NCBI GenBank assembly: GCA_029215795.1
Contig: JARDYH010000002.1
Span: 277,768,310-277,832,309, forward strand
Source of the DNA: Anniella stebbinsi
Taxonomy: Eukaryota; Chordata; Lepidosauria; Squamata; Anniellidae
DNA length: 64,000 nucleotides
Direction: 5' to 3'
Shown: piece after piece, positions 43,561-54,843 of the stretch
Layout: each line of letters starts with the position of its first letter
Numbering within the stretch: position 1 is the first letter of the stretch
The notes under the pieces: generated by a model
What the model was told of the DNA's origin: nothing
Databases searched by the model: none
The model's input: the letters and a program-made list of their open reading frames with translations, nothing else
Translations under genes and position numbers: made by a program

Positions 43561-44121
43561 ACTAAGCCTTAGTTACTAAGCTATAGTAAAACTGGTTGTG
43601 TGCCATGTCATCAACCAGCAATCTAGCTCCTGTAACATGTTTCTATTTAAAGATGGAAGGCCAAATCTTTATTTTTGATTGTTTGGCAATTCCAGGTTCT
43701 CTTTGCCAGTTTTCAGTGTTCAAATCGTGAAAGGATGGGGGCAGGGGATGGCAGAGGGGCACTTTTTGTCTCAGCCCCCTTAGCTACTCCATTTAGAAGC
43801 CAGAGTAGGGGAGAGTTGTGATCTAAAATTGGGGAGAGTCAAGAAATGGGGCTTGTGGGTTTCATTAAGTTCCTTCCCTACCTCCCCGAACCCAATAATT
43901 CGAGCATGGATTTATTTTAGGCAATAGACAGAGGATGACGTTGCTGTGCGTTTAATAGTTAGTGGAGGGAATTTCAACAGGCACGAGTTAACAATGCTGT
44001 AGGAATGGAAAGAAGCTGCAGCAGAACTGCATCTGGTTATTTTATGCCGAGGTGACCTGCCTTGCTTAATGGGACACATTCTCCCAACAGTCCTCTGTTG
44101 CACACACACCAGCATTTTCGT

Positions 44122-44611
44122 GTGACGGTGTAAATGCCGGAACAGAACGGAATGGGCCGGAATGACCCCTTTATATCAAAAAACCATGCCACAAACAGTG
44201 GCATTTGTTGGAAACACTTGAGAACAATATTTTAGGACTAAAACCATTACAATATTATATTACGATTAACCCCATAACTCTCAGAACAACATCCGGAACA
44301 GAATGGATGGCCCGGAACGGCCACTTCCTAATGACTGAAATCCACCATAACTCTATGGCAGGGATGCAATAAGCACCAAAATTTTCACGGAAACCACGTT
44401 CCGATGGCCCAGAACGGATATCCAAACGTGGTTTTTGTTCCGGATGTTGTTCTGGGAGTTATGGGGGTTAATAGTAATATAGTATTGCAATGGTTTTAGT
44501 CCTAAAATATTGTTCTCAAGTGTTTCTAACACATGCCACTGTTTTTGGCGTGGTTTTTTTAATACAAAGGGGTCGTTCCGGCCCATTCCGTTCCGGCTTT
44601 TACACCATCCC
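44122..44611. mobile_element. Foldback element with 9-bp duplication, Mutator-like
   Basis: Long inverted arms of about 190 bp. The left starts GTGACGGTGTAAATGCCGG; the right, inverted, starts GGGATGGTGTAAAAGCCGG. Both carry CCGGAACGGAATGGGCCGGAA-type arrays. CATTTTCGT is duplicated at 44113-44121 and 44612-44620. A 9-bp duplication and long G-initial terminal repeats fit MULE-type MITEs, though no transposase is present. Confidence 0.75.
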
Positions 44612-44899
44612 CATTTTCGTTTTGATCTTCATGCAGTTTTCCTGGGAGTCCCATTGAACTAAGCGGGACTTGCTTTCGCGTAATCATACTTTGGATCGGG
44701 CTGCATCTCGATCTGGATTCACAGAGCTATCGCTCTCTTAGTGCTCTCTTAGCAACCCCCTTACTCCAACGTTAATTGCTCTAGCTAGGGGGATCTTGGA
44801 ATTGTACCCCTCAGTGTGTGGGTACTACAGCAGCTTTCTTTTCTGAAGGGTGTTTATTAGGGGAGGCTGCAAATTCAAACTGCGTGTGTGCTGTATAAT

Positions 44900-46100
44900 T
44901 TACGGCCAAGAATTCCCGTCAGTTTTGAGGCACGGAAAAGGGCAGGCTGAGGAAAGCAGCTTCAGTGCGACTTCACTGGATCTTAGTGAGCATGTGCAAA
45001 CGTTACGCACATGCTCATTACTCCAGAGCCCTGGCAGCATGGGTACAGCAGGACCAGGAAGGGCCAAAAAATATATATCTGAAGCGGAGGGGAGGTTGTA
45101 AAAGCAGGGGGGGGGGGGGGGGGCAGGTCTGCGTTTGCCAAGGGCCGCTAAATATGATTGGTTCGACTTGTGTGCGCGCGCCGCAAGGGCTAGCTAGCCT
45201 GACGGGAGCCGAAGTGCCTTCAGCGGGGCAAACTTGCCAGCTCCGCTGCCATTCCCTCAGGGGCTCCGTGTGGCAGCCCATAGCTGTGAGACTAGAGGGC
45301 GGACGGCGAAAGGCTGTGCCCCAGTTTGTGTCCAATCACAGAGTGAATTGTGTGCACCGAACAGGGCAGCAATGCGTAAACAACAAGCCCTGGGAAAGTC
45401 CTCCGCCCCCCTGCACCGCTCCCTTCGCTCCACTGTTCGAGTCTTCCTCCTCGCGGAGTCTCGACATCCTCCTCCTCCTCCCTCGCTCCCTCCTCCTCCG
45501 CCTCCCCCTCCCGTGGAACTCCTGTCAGCTGAACAGCAGCTTCAAGCGCACCTCGCTCCCCTGCAACATCCAGAACTCCCGCGCTGCGTCCTCGGGGCGC
45601 GCTCTCGGGGCTGTGTGGGGGAAGGTAAGGGACCGTCTGCCCTCGTTCTTCTCTCGCGTTCCCTCCCCCGCCTCGGAGGAAAGTTGGGGGGGGGGGGAGG
45701 CAGGCAGAGGGGAGGAAGAGGATGGCGGCGGCAGCAGCGGCAGCTCGTCTGTCATAACAAGTTGCTTAAGGTGCCGTCGCTCCTGCCGGGGCTGGGCAAC
45801 GAGGCTGCTTTCCCATGGCTCTTGGGAGGGACCGGAGTGGAGAGTTAACTTTCTCCTCTGATCTTCTCTTGACACCCGCGCCCCCTTTCCCTTTAATTAA
45901 GGGGCCCGTTTCAAGTACACGGGCTCTGTTTCCCATCCCTCCAAGAGAAGGAGGAGATCCCGAAGTCAGTTTGGCGATATTCGTTTTAAGCTTTGTAATG
46001 GGGAGCCGAGAGCGGTGGCGGCACCCCATCCTATGTTGGGTAACGTTTTGCATTTGCCTGCTGCGTCGCTTCTTCCATTCCGGATTTTTCTAGCAAAACC
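44900..46100 (+). promoter_or_regulatory. CpG island, probable promoter of an unidentified gene
   Basis: CpG and GC content rise sharply over about 45,170-45,850 against an AT-rich background (for example GTGCGCGCGCCGCAAGG at about 45,171). It has a CCAAT box (CCAATCA, about 45,331) and GC-box-like CCCCCTCCCG (about 45,503). It holds no recognised repeat apart from poly-G runs. This is the usual sign of a vertebrate housekeeping promoter. The gene body would lie downstream on the plus strand, judging by the splice donor; a bidirectional promoter is possible. Confidence 0.65.
45390..45624 (+). other. Candidate 5' exon ending at a consensus splice donor
   Basis: GGGGAAG followed by GTAAGG places a strong donor at 45,624/45,625. 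The upstream boundary is a guess from the CCAAT box position. Open frames across it (up to 298 codons) lack any recognised domain and are likely a result of GC richness, so I read it as untranslated or mostly so. I cannot name the gene. Confidence 0.4.
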
Positions 46101-47230
46101 GCCCGCCGGTGTCACTACTATTTTTTTATTTTTTATTCTTAAGGAAGAGTGAAAAGGGTTTCTTGTCCGGAGGAGCAACTGTTCCTAAGGAAATGTATCT
46201 CTGCATCCAAAGGCGGCTTGGTTGTTACAGGCTTCCGCTTTTGATTAGCTGGGATCATTATTATATAAGATGTCACAGGAGGAGGAGAGGGAGGAACGAC
46301 GCAAGTCCTGGTTGTGGCGAAGGGAGCCGTTCATGCTCCCGTGTGCGTTGCTTCCTCGATAGTGACGGACCGGCCCACCACACGCACACACACACACCTG
46401 TCTGATCTCCAAAGTGAAAGTGACAGACTAATCTTACACCTGATCTCGCAGGTGTGCGTATCTGGAGGGCTTTTAATTGGGGCTGCAGCGTTGCCCACTT
46501 GGCTGTGATATTTATTTCGCTGGGCACATAATTCTACCCCCGCGCTTTCGTCATGGAGGAAAAATAGATAATAAATATTTGGAGATTTGGGGGCGTGGGT
46601 GGCGTTAAAGAACTCGCTGTTGTTCCGAATCCCGCCGGTTGAGAAGGGCTCTGATGTAAAGTGGTTTGTGGATTACAACCCACGTGTGCTTTGCTTGTTA
46701 ATATGGCCCGGAGATGATGACTGAATGGATGAATCATCAGTTCCATGGAATGGTGACTCACTTCTCTCTTTTTCTCTCACACACAGATACACATGCTGTA
46801 AAAGGTATTGATTGTAGTTTTCAGGCCAAAATCAAGGGCTGTAGAAAGTACCCTTAGTGCTTTTAAAACCAAAACCCCCAATCAGTTTTCATGCCACCCT
46901 CAGTGGCACATGGTTTTGGAGCCCATTTTCGTGCATTTGCATTTAGAACTGGAGTGTTAAATTGTAATCCTGAACATGTGAAGTGTTTAGGGTTAGGATG
47001 CCATCCTATGAAACTATTAGGAGCGCTGAACCTTGTCCTGCAATCTTACCTTGCTTTTCCTGCCATAGCTTGTGGGGGCTGAGGGGAAGATTTGAGAAAG
47101 TGCTGATTTATGCCTCCTGTGGACCATCTCCTTCTTGGAGATTGCCTTGATGTTATTATTGAACCTTAAAAAATTGTGGCATTGGAGCGTAATAGTCCAC
47201 TGTTTAAAATGATGCAATTTATATCTGATT
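46101..47230. other. Unannotated sequence downstream of CpG island
   Basis: Possible first intron of the CpG-island gene. A (CA)n run lies at about 46,380-46,398. No coding exon or known repeat recognised. Confidence 0.4.
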
Positions 47231-47312
47231 TAGGAACATATGGAGTTGCCTTCTATTGAGTAAGATCATTGGTCCATCCAGCCCAGCATTGTCTACACTG
47301 ACAGATTCCCTG
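47231..47312 (-). mobile_element. SINE tail fragment, minus strand
   Basis: TTAGGAACATATGGAGTTGCC, then TTGGTCCATCCAGCCCAGC and ATTGTCTACACTGACA. I recognise this arrangement as the reverse complement of the 3' part of the tRNA-Ala-headed SINE. Confidence 0.5.
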
Positions 47313-49700
47313 TTTAAATGGGGGGGGGGAATAGTTAGCAAATATGCCTTTTAAAAAGTTACATTTTCTTGTGCTTTAAAGAGAAGTTGTCAGCAAGGGG
47401 CTACTTTATCATAATGCTATACATTAACAATATGGGCCATAGCAACTGATCATGGTATGATGGTCAACTTTCAACCTCAAGATATTGTAAAACCTTAAGG
47501 GTGAAATCCTATGCTTGTTTAGACAGAGGCCCCATTCACACGTGCAAGGAGGGATGGAGGTTAAAATAACAGTGGAGAGCAGAGGGTAGTGAAACCATGA
47601 CAAGCGGGCCCACTGCACAACTGCGGAACCACATGGTGCTGCGTGGGTCTGCTACCCGCCCCCTCCGTTGTTAGCAGACATACATCCGTGTGGTTGAATG
47701 CACATCCCAGCCTCCCCAGGGTGCGAAAGGACTCCCAAAGACCACTTTGTTGGTAAAAGAGGAAAAAATGGCTGTGTGACCACAGAGAAAGACTGGCATC
47801 AAGAACATTGCCGGAAGTCACAGTTGCTCTTGCCTGCAGACTCTGTGGGCACAGCCTACAAACCACCTGGAACATGTTTTAAACACCAGGGATCCCACCA
47901 CACATAATGGTAAGCCATTCCGGGGGGCCATAACCCTGCTGCAGCAGGTTGGTTAGCTGGAGTGGTTCAGTAACCACCATTGTGGCATTTTTCTCCCTCC
48001 AAACAACACGCTAAACCACCATTTAGTTAGGTCAGAAATGCTTAGTTATCGTGGCTTAGCGTAACGTCTTAACAGGCCTAGAGAAAAGTCCTACAAGTCC
48101 CAGCATGGCTGGCTGGAGAATGCTGGGAGTTGTAGGACTTTTTTTCTATCTAAACATGCATGGGACTACAACTTGAGCAACAACACTTGCAATAATTTAA
48201 GGTTTTATAAAAGTTATAGATTTTGTGCCAATTTCTACAATAAGATTTGCATGATTAGAATGTGCCCCAATAGAAGTAACATAGTTGTTGTTGTTTTAAA
48301 AAGTCCTTACTTTATTTAATGTCAAAATGTTTAAAATTGAGCTGCAGTCCTGGGCCATTCATTGACTGAAGTTTTGTTATAACTTTCCATCAGCAGGAGT
48401 GCTGCACCCATGGACTCAGTCTAACTGAATTTAGGTTACAGTCCTAAACATGCTTCCTGGGGAGCAATCCTGAATAGACTTGTATATTGTTGCACAGTCA
48501 TTGAAATTGGTGGGCTTATTTTCAATGGCTTATTAACTTCAACTAACTCTAGGCTGCAGTCCCAAGCACACAATTACTAGGAAGTCCTACTAAACCCAAT
48601 GGGACTTATTTGTGAGTACACATGTTATTTGGATAGGAGCCATGGTCTTTAGTGGTTCTGACTCATGTTGATGTTGAACAAGTAAGGTTGGATGCTTCAA
48701 AAAGAATTCAGTACCATGTCCCAGAGCATGGCCTGAGGACACTGGATTCAGCCACCATGTTGAAGCTAAGCATAGGTCTGGTCAGTGTCTGAACAAAAGG
48801 TTGCATTGTCCATGATGGAAGAAAAGTGAGATGTAAATGAAATAAATAAGTAAGCCTCTCTATAATAAATGTCCATGAATTGCAGTTGTGTTGCAGTTTC
48901 ACACCTATACCTTTACTCTGTTACCCTTGGTGTTAGTGGTTTCTTTTTCTAGTAAGAGAGGGCCATACATTCTGCACTCTTCAACTGACTCTGAAGGATC
49001 CTCTTTTATTTTAATAGGAATACTTTGGAATAAATGAGTTGTCAATTGCAAACCTTAGTATAATATAGAGCAATGATAAATCAGAGTCAGTCTTTCAATA
49101 AACTTTCTCCAAGAGGTGTCCCTTTTGTCTCTGAGGTTGTATCTAGAATGGTGACAGATGTACATTTAGTTTGGCTCTACAGTAGTATACTAGCTAGGAA
49201 TATGTTAAGTGGTAAGTTTTCAGTTATAATCACAAATCCACCATGGGCTCACTAGCTTATCCTTAATGTGAGGTTTTGTGTTATTGAGATAAAGTATATA
49301 AAGCTTGTTGAGACTTATGGAGAAAGTGCAACATAAATAGTAAGGAGTCCTTAGTTTCTCACCTTTGATCCATAAAACAGGCTGCAATTAGTGTCTTACT
49401 AGTGTGGATGGTAGGCCACATGACCACAGTAGTGCTGTGACTGTACAAAATAGTACCTGTATTCTGCAGGCATGTGCTTTGCTAGCTTTCTTTGCTTAAT
49501 GCTCAGGTGCCAAATGGGGAGCATAAGGAATTACCATCCAGGTGTCTCCTTGTACAGTTTGCAAACTTTCTACCAGGAAGACTTGAATACAGGAAGCAGC
49601 AGCCCATCACTGTATGTAAGCAGTGCTGTACCCAGAAACACAACTGTAATGTTGAAATGTTTAGTAATTGGCCCTAAATATACTTAAATGCATATTCATC
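47313..49700. other. Mostly unannotated, with short dispersed repeats
   Basis: At about 47,900-48,080 there is a fragment of the CGTGGCTTAGCGT / TTAACAGGCC palindromic MITE family seen at 11.6 and 13.4 kb. At 48,080-48,150 there is a hairpin (AAGTCCTACAAGTCCCAGCAT and its inverse). At 48,430-48,625 there are pieces of the TTACTC/CCCAATGGGACTT dispersed repeat. Nothing else recognised. Confidence 0.45.
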
Positions 49701-49714
49701 ATCTTCATGTATTC

Positions 49715-49990
49715 TATCTCTCTATATAAAAGGAAGTGTTTGTCTATAAGTATTCGACAGACTCAAATATTGTACATCCGATTCTTATTAAACTTTCAGA
49801 ATTTGTTCTGCCTCTATCTGGGATGGTTTTAGGCAGAGTGAAAATTGTGTCCCTCATCTTGAAACAAAGTGGCAGCCAATCAATTTTTTTTAAAGAAGTA
49901 CTGCTTCAATACCATTTGATTGGTTTCAACCAAACTTTGCATCCTGATTCAGCACTGCAGTGAGTAGATTTTAACCATACAACATTCATG
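49715..49990 (+). mobile_element. Possible Helitron-like 5' region
   Basis: TCTCTCTATATAAAAGGAAGTG, then TGTCTATAAGTATTCGACAGAC, then ACATCCGATTCTTATTAAACTTTC, then ATTGGTTTCAACCAAACTTTGC. This arrangement resembles Helitron/Helentron 5' ends as I know them, but the 3' hairpin and CTRR end were not found. It could instead be another repeat. Confidence 0.3.
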
Positions 49991-51799
49991 TTTTTTGTGT
50001 TTTTAAAACATTTTTTTTTAAATAAGACCCAAATATTGAAAAAACAAAAAAGTATGAAAAAAGAACAAGCACAATTTAAAGCCAGGGAAGATTAGTAAGC
50101 TGAGTTATAAGGCTTGCCAACTCCCCTCTGCTGTGGGGCAGCTCCATCTAAGGGGGATGGAGTGGACAGACCCCTCCCTCAGCTCTCTATAGGCCATGGC
50201 AGGGGTTGTGCCTAGAGGTGCCAGGAGGCATGCCTTCACTCAGGTGGGTGGGCACAATGTGTCCAACTGTGACAGTTATGTATGTTTTCTTGAAGGCTTC
50301 TCTGTATCAAAGGCCATTCCAACCCATGTGAAACTGGGTCCATTCACTAGTATTAAGATATTTCTAAGCCTGCAAGTGTATCATGTTCTTTTCTTTATTT
50401 TTTAAAAAAGGAGCTGATGGAAGTCCTCATTGATCCTATGGGCTGTTGGAGTTGCCGGAATCAAAGGAGCAATTATAGCAATGCCAAAAGCTGAGAGAAG
50501 AAGGAATTGGGGCTGGGAACAGCAGTTGGAACTTGAAGCCCATGGTGAGAGACTCTAGGAAGGAATTAACTAGGCCAGAGTGTAGACATCAGGGCCACTG
50601 AATATAAGGGATCAAAGAAACACTGGGTCCAGCAGAGGAACAGGAAGAAGCTGAGATAAGAGTTGGGGGAAAGAAAGCCAACCTGCCTGCCTAAAAGCTG
50701 CAGAGTGAGCAAATTATAGAAGGGCACAGAACCTTTTGTTAGCTGTGGTATAGCCAAGAGCAGAGGATAGAAACGGAATAAGGGTATCCCAGGTGGGAGT
50801 GGCACAAACTACTGAGGCATCTCAGTGCCTCAGAGGAAGGTGCAGTTCAAATCCCTAGGTAGGAGTTGTATAGAAACATGGTGAGTCTAACCACTACTAA
50901 AGTTTGTTCCAATAAACTATTCCTTTGTATCCACCTGCTGGATGGACTACCTTTCTTTGAAGAAAAGCAGACCATTGAGCATGAAAGCCTTGTGGTACAG
51001 AATTGCCTTTGGCTAGCCTGGATATAACAGGACCTCTGAGCCAACAACTAAACTTTGGGGATGGGAAATATCCTGTGGTATTGCACTGTCTCCAGGAGCC
51101 AAGTACAGCACCAAGGGGTCAGTGCAGAAAGCAATGTCAATGCTGTGTGGCACAGTACTTGGCAGAGAAAGAGCCTATTGATGGTAGGATTGTATTGGTT
51201 AATTCATTTTCTTTTCAACGACAACAGACACGTGCATTGAAATATAGGGTAGTCCTATGTTATGTAGGCTGCATATGATAAGCATGGTGGACTAGCCCAT
51301 TTAGGTCACATAGGATGTTGCTTAAGCTATGTCTGAAAGCTACTGGGTGTGTGAGCCTTCACAGCTATGCATGCCGGATCTGAGTGGCCATCTTAAGTTC
51401 TATCGAAGCAGATAGCTAATTCACGTTTAGTAGACTGGCATTTGTCCATAATAATAAGCAAAGTCCAGATACTGCATGGGAAAAGAACTAGTCATGCAAC
51501 AATGCCTAAAAGTTTTATTTAGACTGGGCAATTATTGCTGAGTTAATTCCTAAGAATGAGTAACAAATCAGTTTAATAGGGAATCTTTTCGACTTTGCAA
51601 ATTGTGACTAGTGTCGTATGCTATTCAGCAGAAAATGACATAAGATTTTAGGAAGTTCTGTATATTAAGTATTGCAGAGCAATGATAGTTACATCTTGAT
51701 AGCTTTTGCTGTGTTGGTCACAGTGAATGTGTGATCATTTTAAAATATCAATTTATATTTATGTAAATACATGCTGAATTTTGTGGTATACAAAACTCC
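49991..51799. other. Unannotated sequence
   Basis: Frames up to 91 codons, none recognised. No repeat family recognised. Confidence 0.4.
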
Positions 51800-52400
51800 T
51801 AATAATAATAATAATTATTATTTATTTATTTATTTATTACCCACCTCTGCCTCTGGATTGAGGCAGGGTACAACAACAAATACAAAACACCATAAAATTC
51901 ATATAACTAATTAAAAGCATGTAAAACAAATGCATTATTGAAAGGCATCTTAAAATTCAACTGAGTAGGCCTGCCGGAAGAGATCAGTATTTATGGCTTT
52001 CTTAAATTCCGAGGGACTGTTAAGTTGACGAATATCTCCCGGCAGACCATTCCACAGTCTGGGAGCGGCAGAAGAGAAGGTCCTCTGGGTAACAGTTGTC
52101 AGCCTAGTTTTTGCTGACTGGAGTAAATTTTTCCCAGAGGACCTGAGTGTGCGGGGTAGATTGTATAGGAGAAGGCGATCCTACAGATAACTTGGACCCA
52201 AACCATGTAGGGCTTTAAAGGTAATAACCAACACTTTATACTTCACCTGGAAACTAATTGGCAGCCAGTGGAGTGATTTTCAAGCTGGTGAAATATGGTC
52301 ACCCCTAGGTGTACCGGTGACCAACCTGGCTGCCATATTTTGAACTAGCTGAAGTTTCCAATCTAGGCACAAAGGTAGTCCTATGTACATCTTATCTATA
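51800..52400 (-). pseudogene. L2-type LINE 3' end, minus strand
   Basis: Minus-strand reading gives LQLVQNMAARLVTGTPRG, KALHGLGPSYL, TQRTFSSAAPRLWNGLPGDI and EFKKAINTDLFRQAY, the C-terminal part of L2 ORF2, with a few stops. The 3' tail is ATTATT plus AAAT-type repeats at 51,803-51,840. Confidence 0.88.
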
Positions 52401-53569
52401 CTGGACATACCCTAATCCAGTTCTATTTGTATCCATATCAGGTGTTAACATGCAACTAGTTGCATGATTATGTAGATGGGAATGTGCATTGGAATGCACA
52501 CACTGGGATGTTCATCCTTCATCCCATTCAAATCATTATAGTGCCAATAGGCTGTATCCTAACTTGGAAATGCATCTGAATATTCATCTAATTTATGCTA
52601 AGAGATCTCAGTCCAATCGGGGATAAGTGTGCAGAAGCCAGCTTACACATGGATCTCCTTAGTTGGGTTAAAGAGGCTATATCCGTAATGATCACAAATA
52701 GATGGAGGGCACTCCCCAACTATGAAAATGTTAATTTTTGTGCTTCTTCATAATGAATGCTAATGTATTTTTGATTTCTTAAATATTGGTATCTTTTAAA
52801 AATAAATGACAAATACTATTTTACACTAAAGATAAGCCAGATTCAAATGGCAAGGCATAAAGTATATCAACTAATCTCTAAGGTGCTACATCATCCCATA
52901 CTGTTCTTTTATGTTCTCTGGATGGCACATGCATTGAATTAAAACAGAATTTAGTTATTTCTCTATCCTCCATAGAGGATTGGATCAAATGTGGAATTGC
53001 AGATACCAAATTCATGGGTGTGTTTAAGGCATATGGGATATGGCACCCATGGGATTTGTATATCAGACAAAGCAAGGCTTGAATGATAAAATGGGCCAGC
53101 TTCAGAAGAAGATGATAAAAGTTGGATGTTGGCTTGTTACTTTCGCTGTGATACCCTAAGTTCATATGCTCCCTTTCACTGCACCCCCACAGAAAGCAGG
53201 TTGATGTACACTATTCTGTATACTTCAAGTCACTGCTGTTGCTGATGCCCTCATATGCATGCCATAGCTACTTAAAATGGCAAATTATGAAGTGCTCTTT
53301 GGTAGCGCTATGTAGTGACTCAAGGCAGAGTTGCAGTTGCAGTTGAAACTCCATTGAAGTTCAGAGAAAAGGAAGGCCCACAAGGGTGACACAAAGACAG
53401 AAAACACAAGAACAGGTCCAGATATTATCTTGTGGTGCAAGCAAGAAATGAAGGTGGGGTAGGAAGTATATTTGGAAAATGGAGGCAGTTGGGTTAAACA
53501 TAGTCAGCCTGTGTTTACTGAGATCTAACTCTAGGGGTTTTGTTGGTCAGCCAGCACCAGTGCTGTGGA
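52401..53569. other. Unannotated AT-rich sequence
   Basis: Nothing recognised on either strand; one 95-codon frame (minus, 52878-53165) is not family-like. Confidence 0.4.
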
Positions 53570-53978
53570 TGGCTCCATAATAATAATAATAATAATAATA
53601 ATAATATTTATTTATAACCCACCTCTCCGTCCGGATCGAGGCGGGAACAACAATAAATATAAACACAAAGACCACAAAATAGATAAAATATTAAAACAAA
53701 TAAAAACTAATACATCAATTAAAAACATCTTAAATTTCAACTGGGTAGGCCTGCTGGAAGAGATCAGTCTTCACGGCTCTCTTAAATTCAGGAAGACTGC
53801 TAATTTGTCAAATCTCCTCCGGCAAGCCATTCCACACTCTGGGAGCAGAAGAAGAAAAGGTCCTCTGGGTAACACTCATCAGCCTAATTCTGGCTGATTG
53901 GAGTAAGTTCTTCCCAGAGGACCTGAGTGTGTGGGGCGGATTATACGGGAGAAGGCGATTCCACAGGTAACCTGGACC
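53570..53978 (-). pseudogene. L2-type LINE 3' end, minus strand
   Basis: Same subfamily as 51,800-52,400 (TQRTFSSSAPRVWNGLPEEI, then a stop, then a VKTDLFQQAYPVEI-like end on the minus strand). An (ATA)n tail lies at 53,577-53,608. Its 5' side ends exactly where a palindromic MITE begins. Confidence 0.88.
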
Positions 53979-54150
53979 TAGGCTGACCATATGAAAAGGA
54001 GGACAGGGCTCATGTAACTTTAACAGTTGTAGAGATAAGGAAATTTCAGCCAGTGTCATTTGTATGCAATTAGTTCCTGGTGAAATTCCCTCTTCATCAC
54101 AACATTTAAAGGTGCAGGCACTATACTAGAGTGACCATATACAAAAGAAA
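53979..54150. mobile_element. Palindromic MITE, TAGGCTGACCATATG family (half of composite)
   Basis: TAGGCTGACCATATG start, the GGACAGGGCTCATGTAAC and ATTCCCTCTTCATCACAAC blocks, and GAGTGACCATATACAAAAG at the end correspond to the left module of the 320-bp form. Confidence 0.75.
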
Positions 54151-54719
54151 GAAACTCTAGGTGGGGAGTGTGCATCATAGCCATGAAAGCTAGATTCTGT
54201 TCGGATACACATTGACCCATGATGTCATTATATCTTAGATTTAATTTATGATAGAAGTGATAAATATATTAAGTGTCCATAGAATTGGGCTAAGAGCAGC
54301 AAGGTTATCTGCACAATAGGATTGTTATGCTTTTGTTTGGATTGAGAATTGTATTGTAGCATTCCTGGTGAAACAGGAAGCATATGCTGATTAATAATCC
54401 TGCACTGGCAATCCTATCACTGCAAAGGTTCCATGACTGGCTCTGATTGCAGTGCAGGACAGGTACACTGCACAATGCAAATCCCACAGGTCTGTTGCAC
54501 ATTTGGAAATGTCTGAAATTGTGTTTACTTTTGTAGTTTAATGCAGGTGTGTCCTGAAAATCCAGCCCAATGCATTCCAATCTGAAGGTCCTCAAACACA
54601 CTGGCAAGAGTAATTGAATTAGGCAGCATCTTGGTTATGAGTGGCATGATAGTCATTTTTTTTGTTACATTTTTCCTAGGGGAAGATGATAGTCGTCATA
54701 TTAAAGACTGTATAATCTT
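54151..54719. other. Unannotated sequence
   Basis: Nothing recognised. Confidence 0.45.
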
Positions 54720-54818
54720 CGCAGAACTTTTGGACTTTATTTGGCTGTCGACTTGTGTAGGTTGAACTGCCAAGAGAGCTTTGGCTTGGGTGGTATAGAA
54801 ATGCAATAAATAAATGAG
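54720..54818 (+). mobile_element. L2-type 3' tail, diverged
   Basis: GAACTGCCAAGAGAGCTTTGG, then TGGTATAGAAATGCAATAAATAAAT, a diverged form of the L2 tail signature. Element B inserted just downstream. Confidence 0.7.
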
Positions 54819-54843
54819 TCGTAAATGATAAAAGCATTTTAAG

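Noticed and set aside
44965..45861. 298-codon plus-strand frame and 204-codon overlapping frame in the CpG island
   Set aside because: GC-rich sequence lacks stops by chance. Both frames are open at once, composition is low-complexity and no domain is recognisable.
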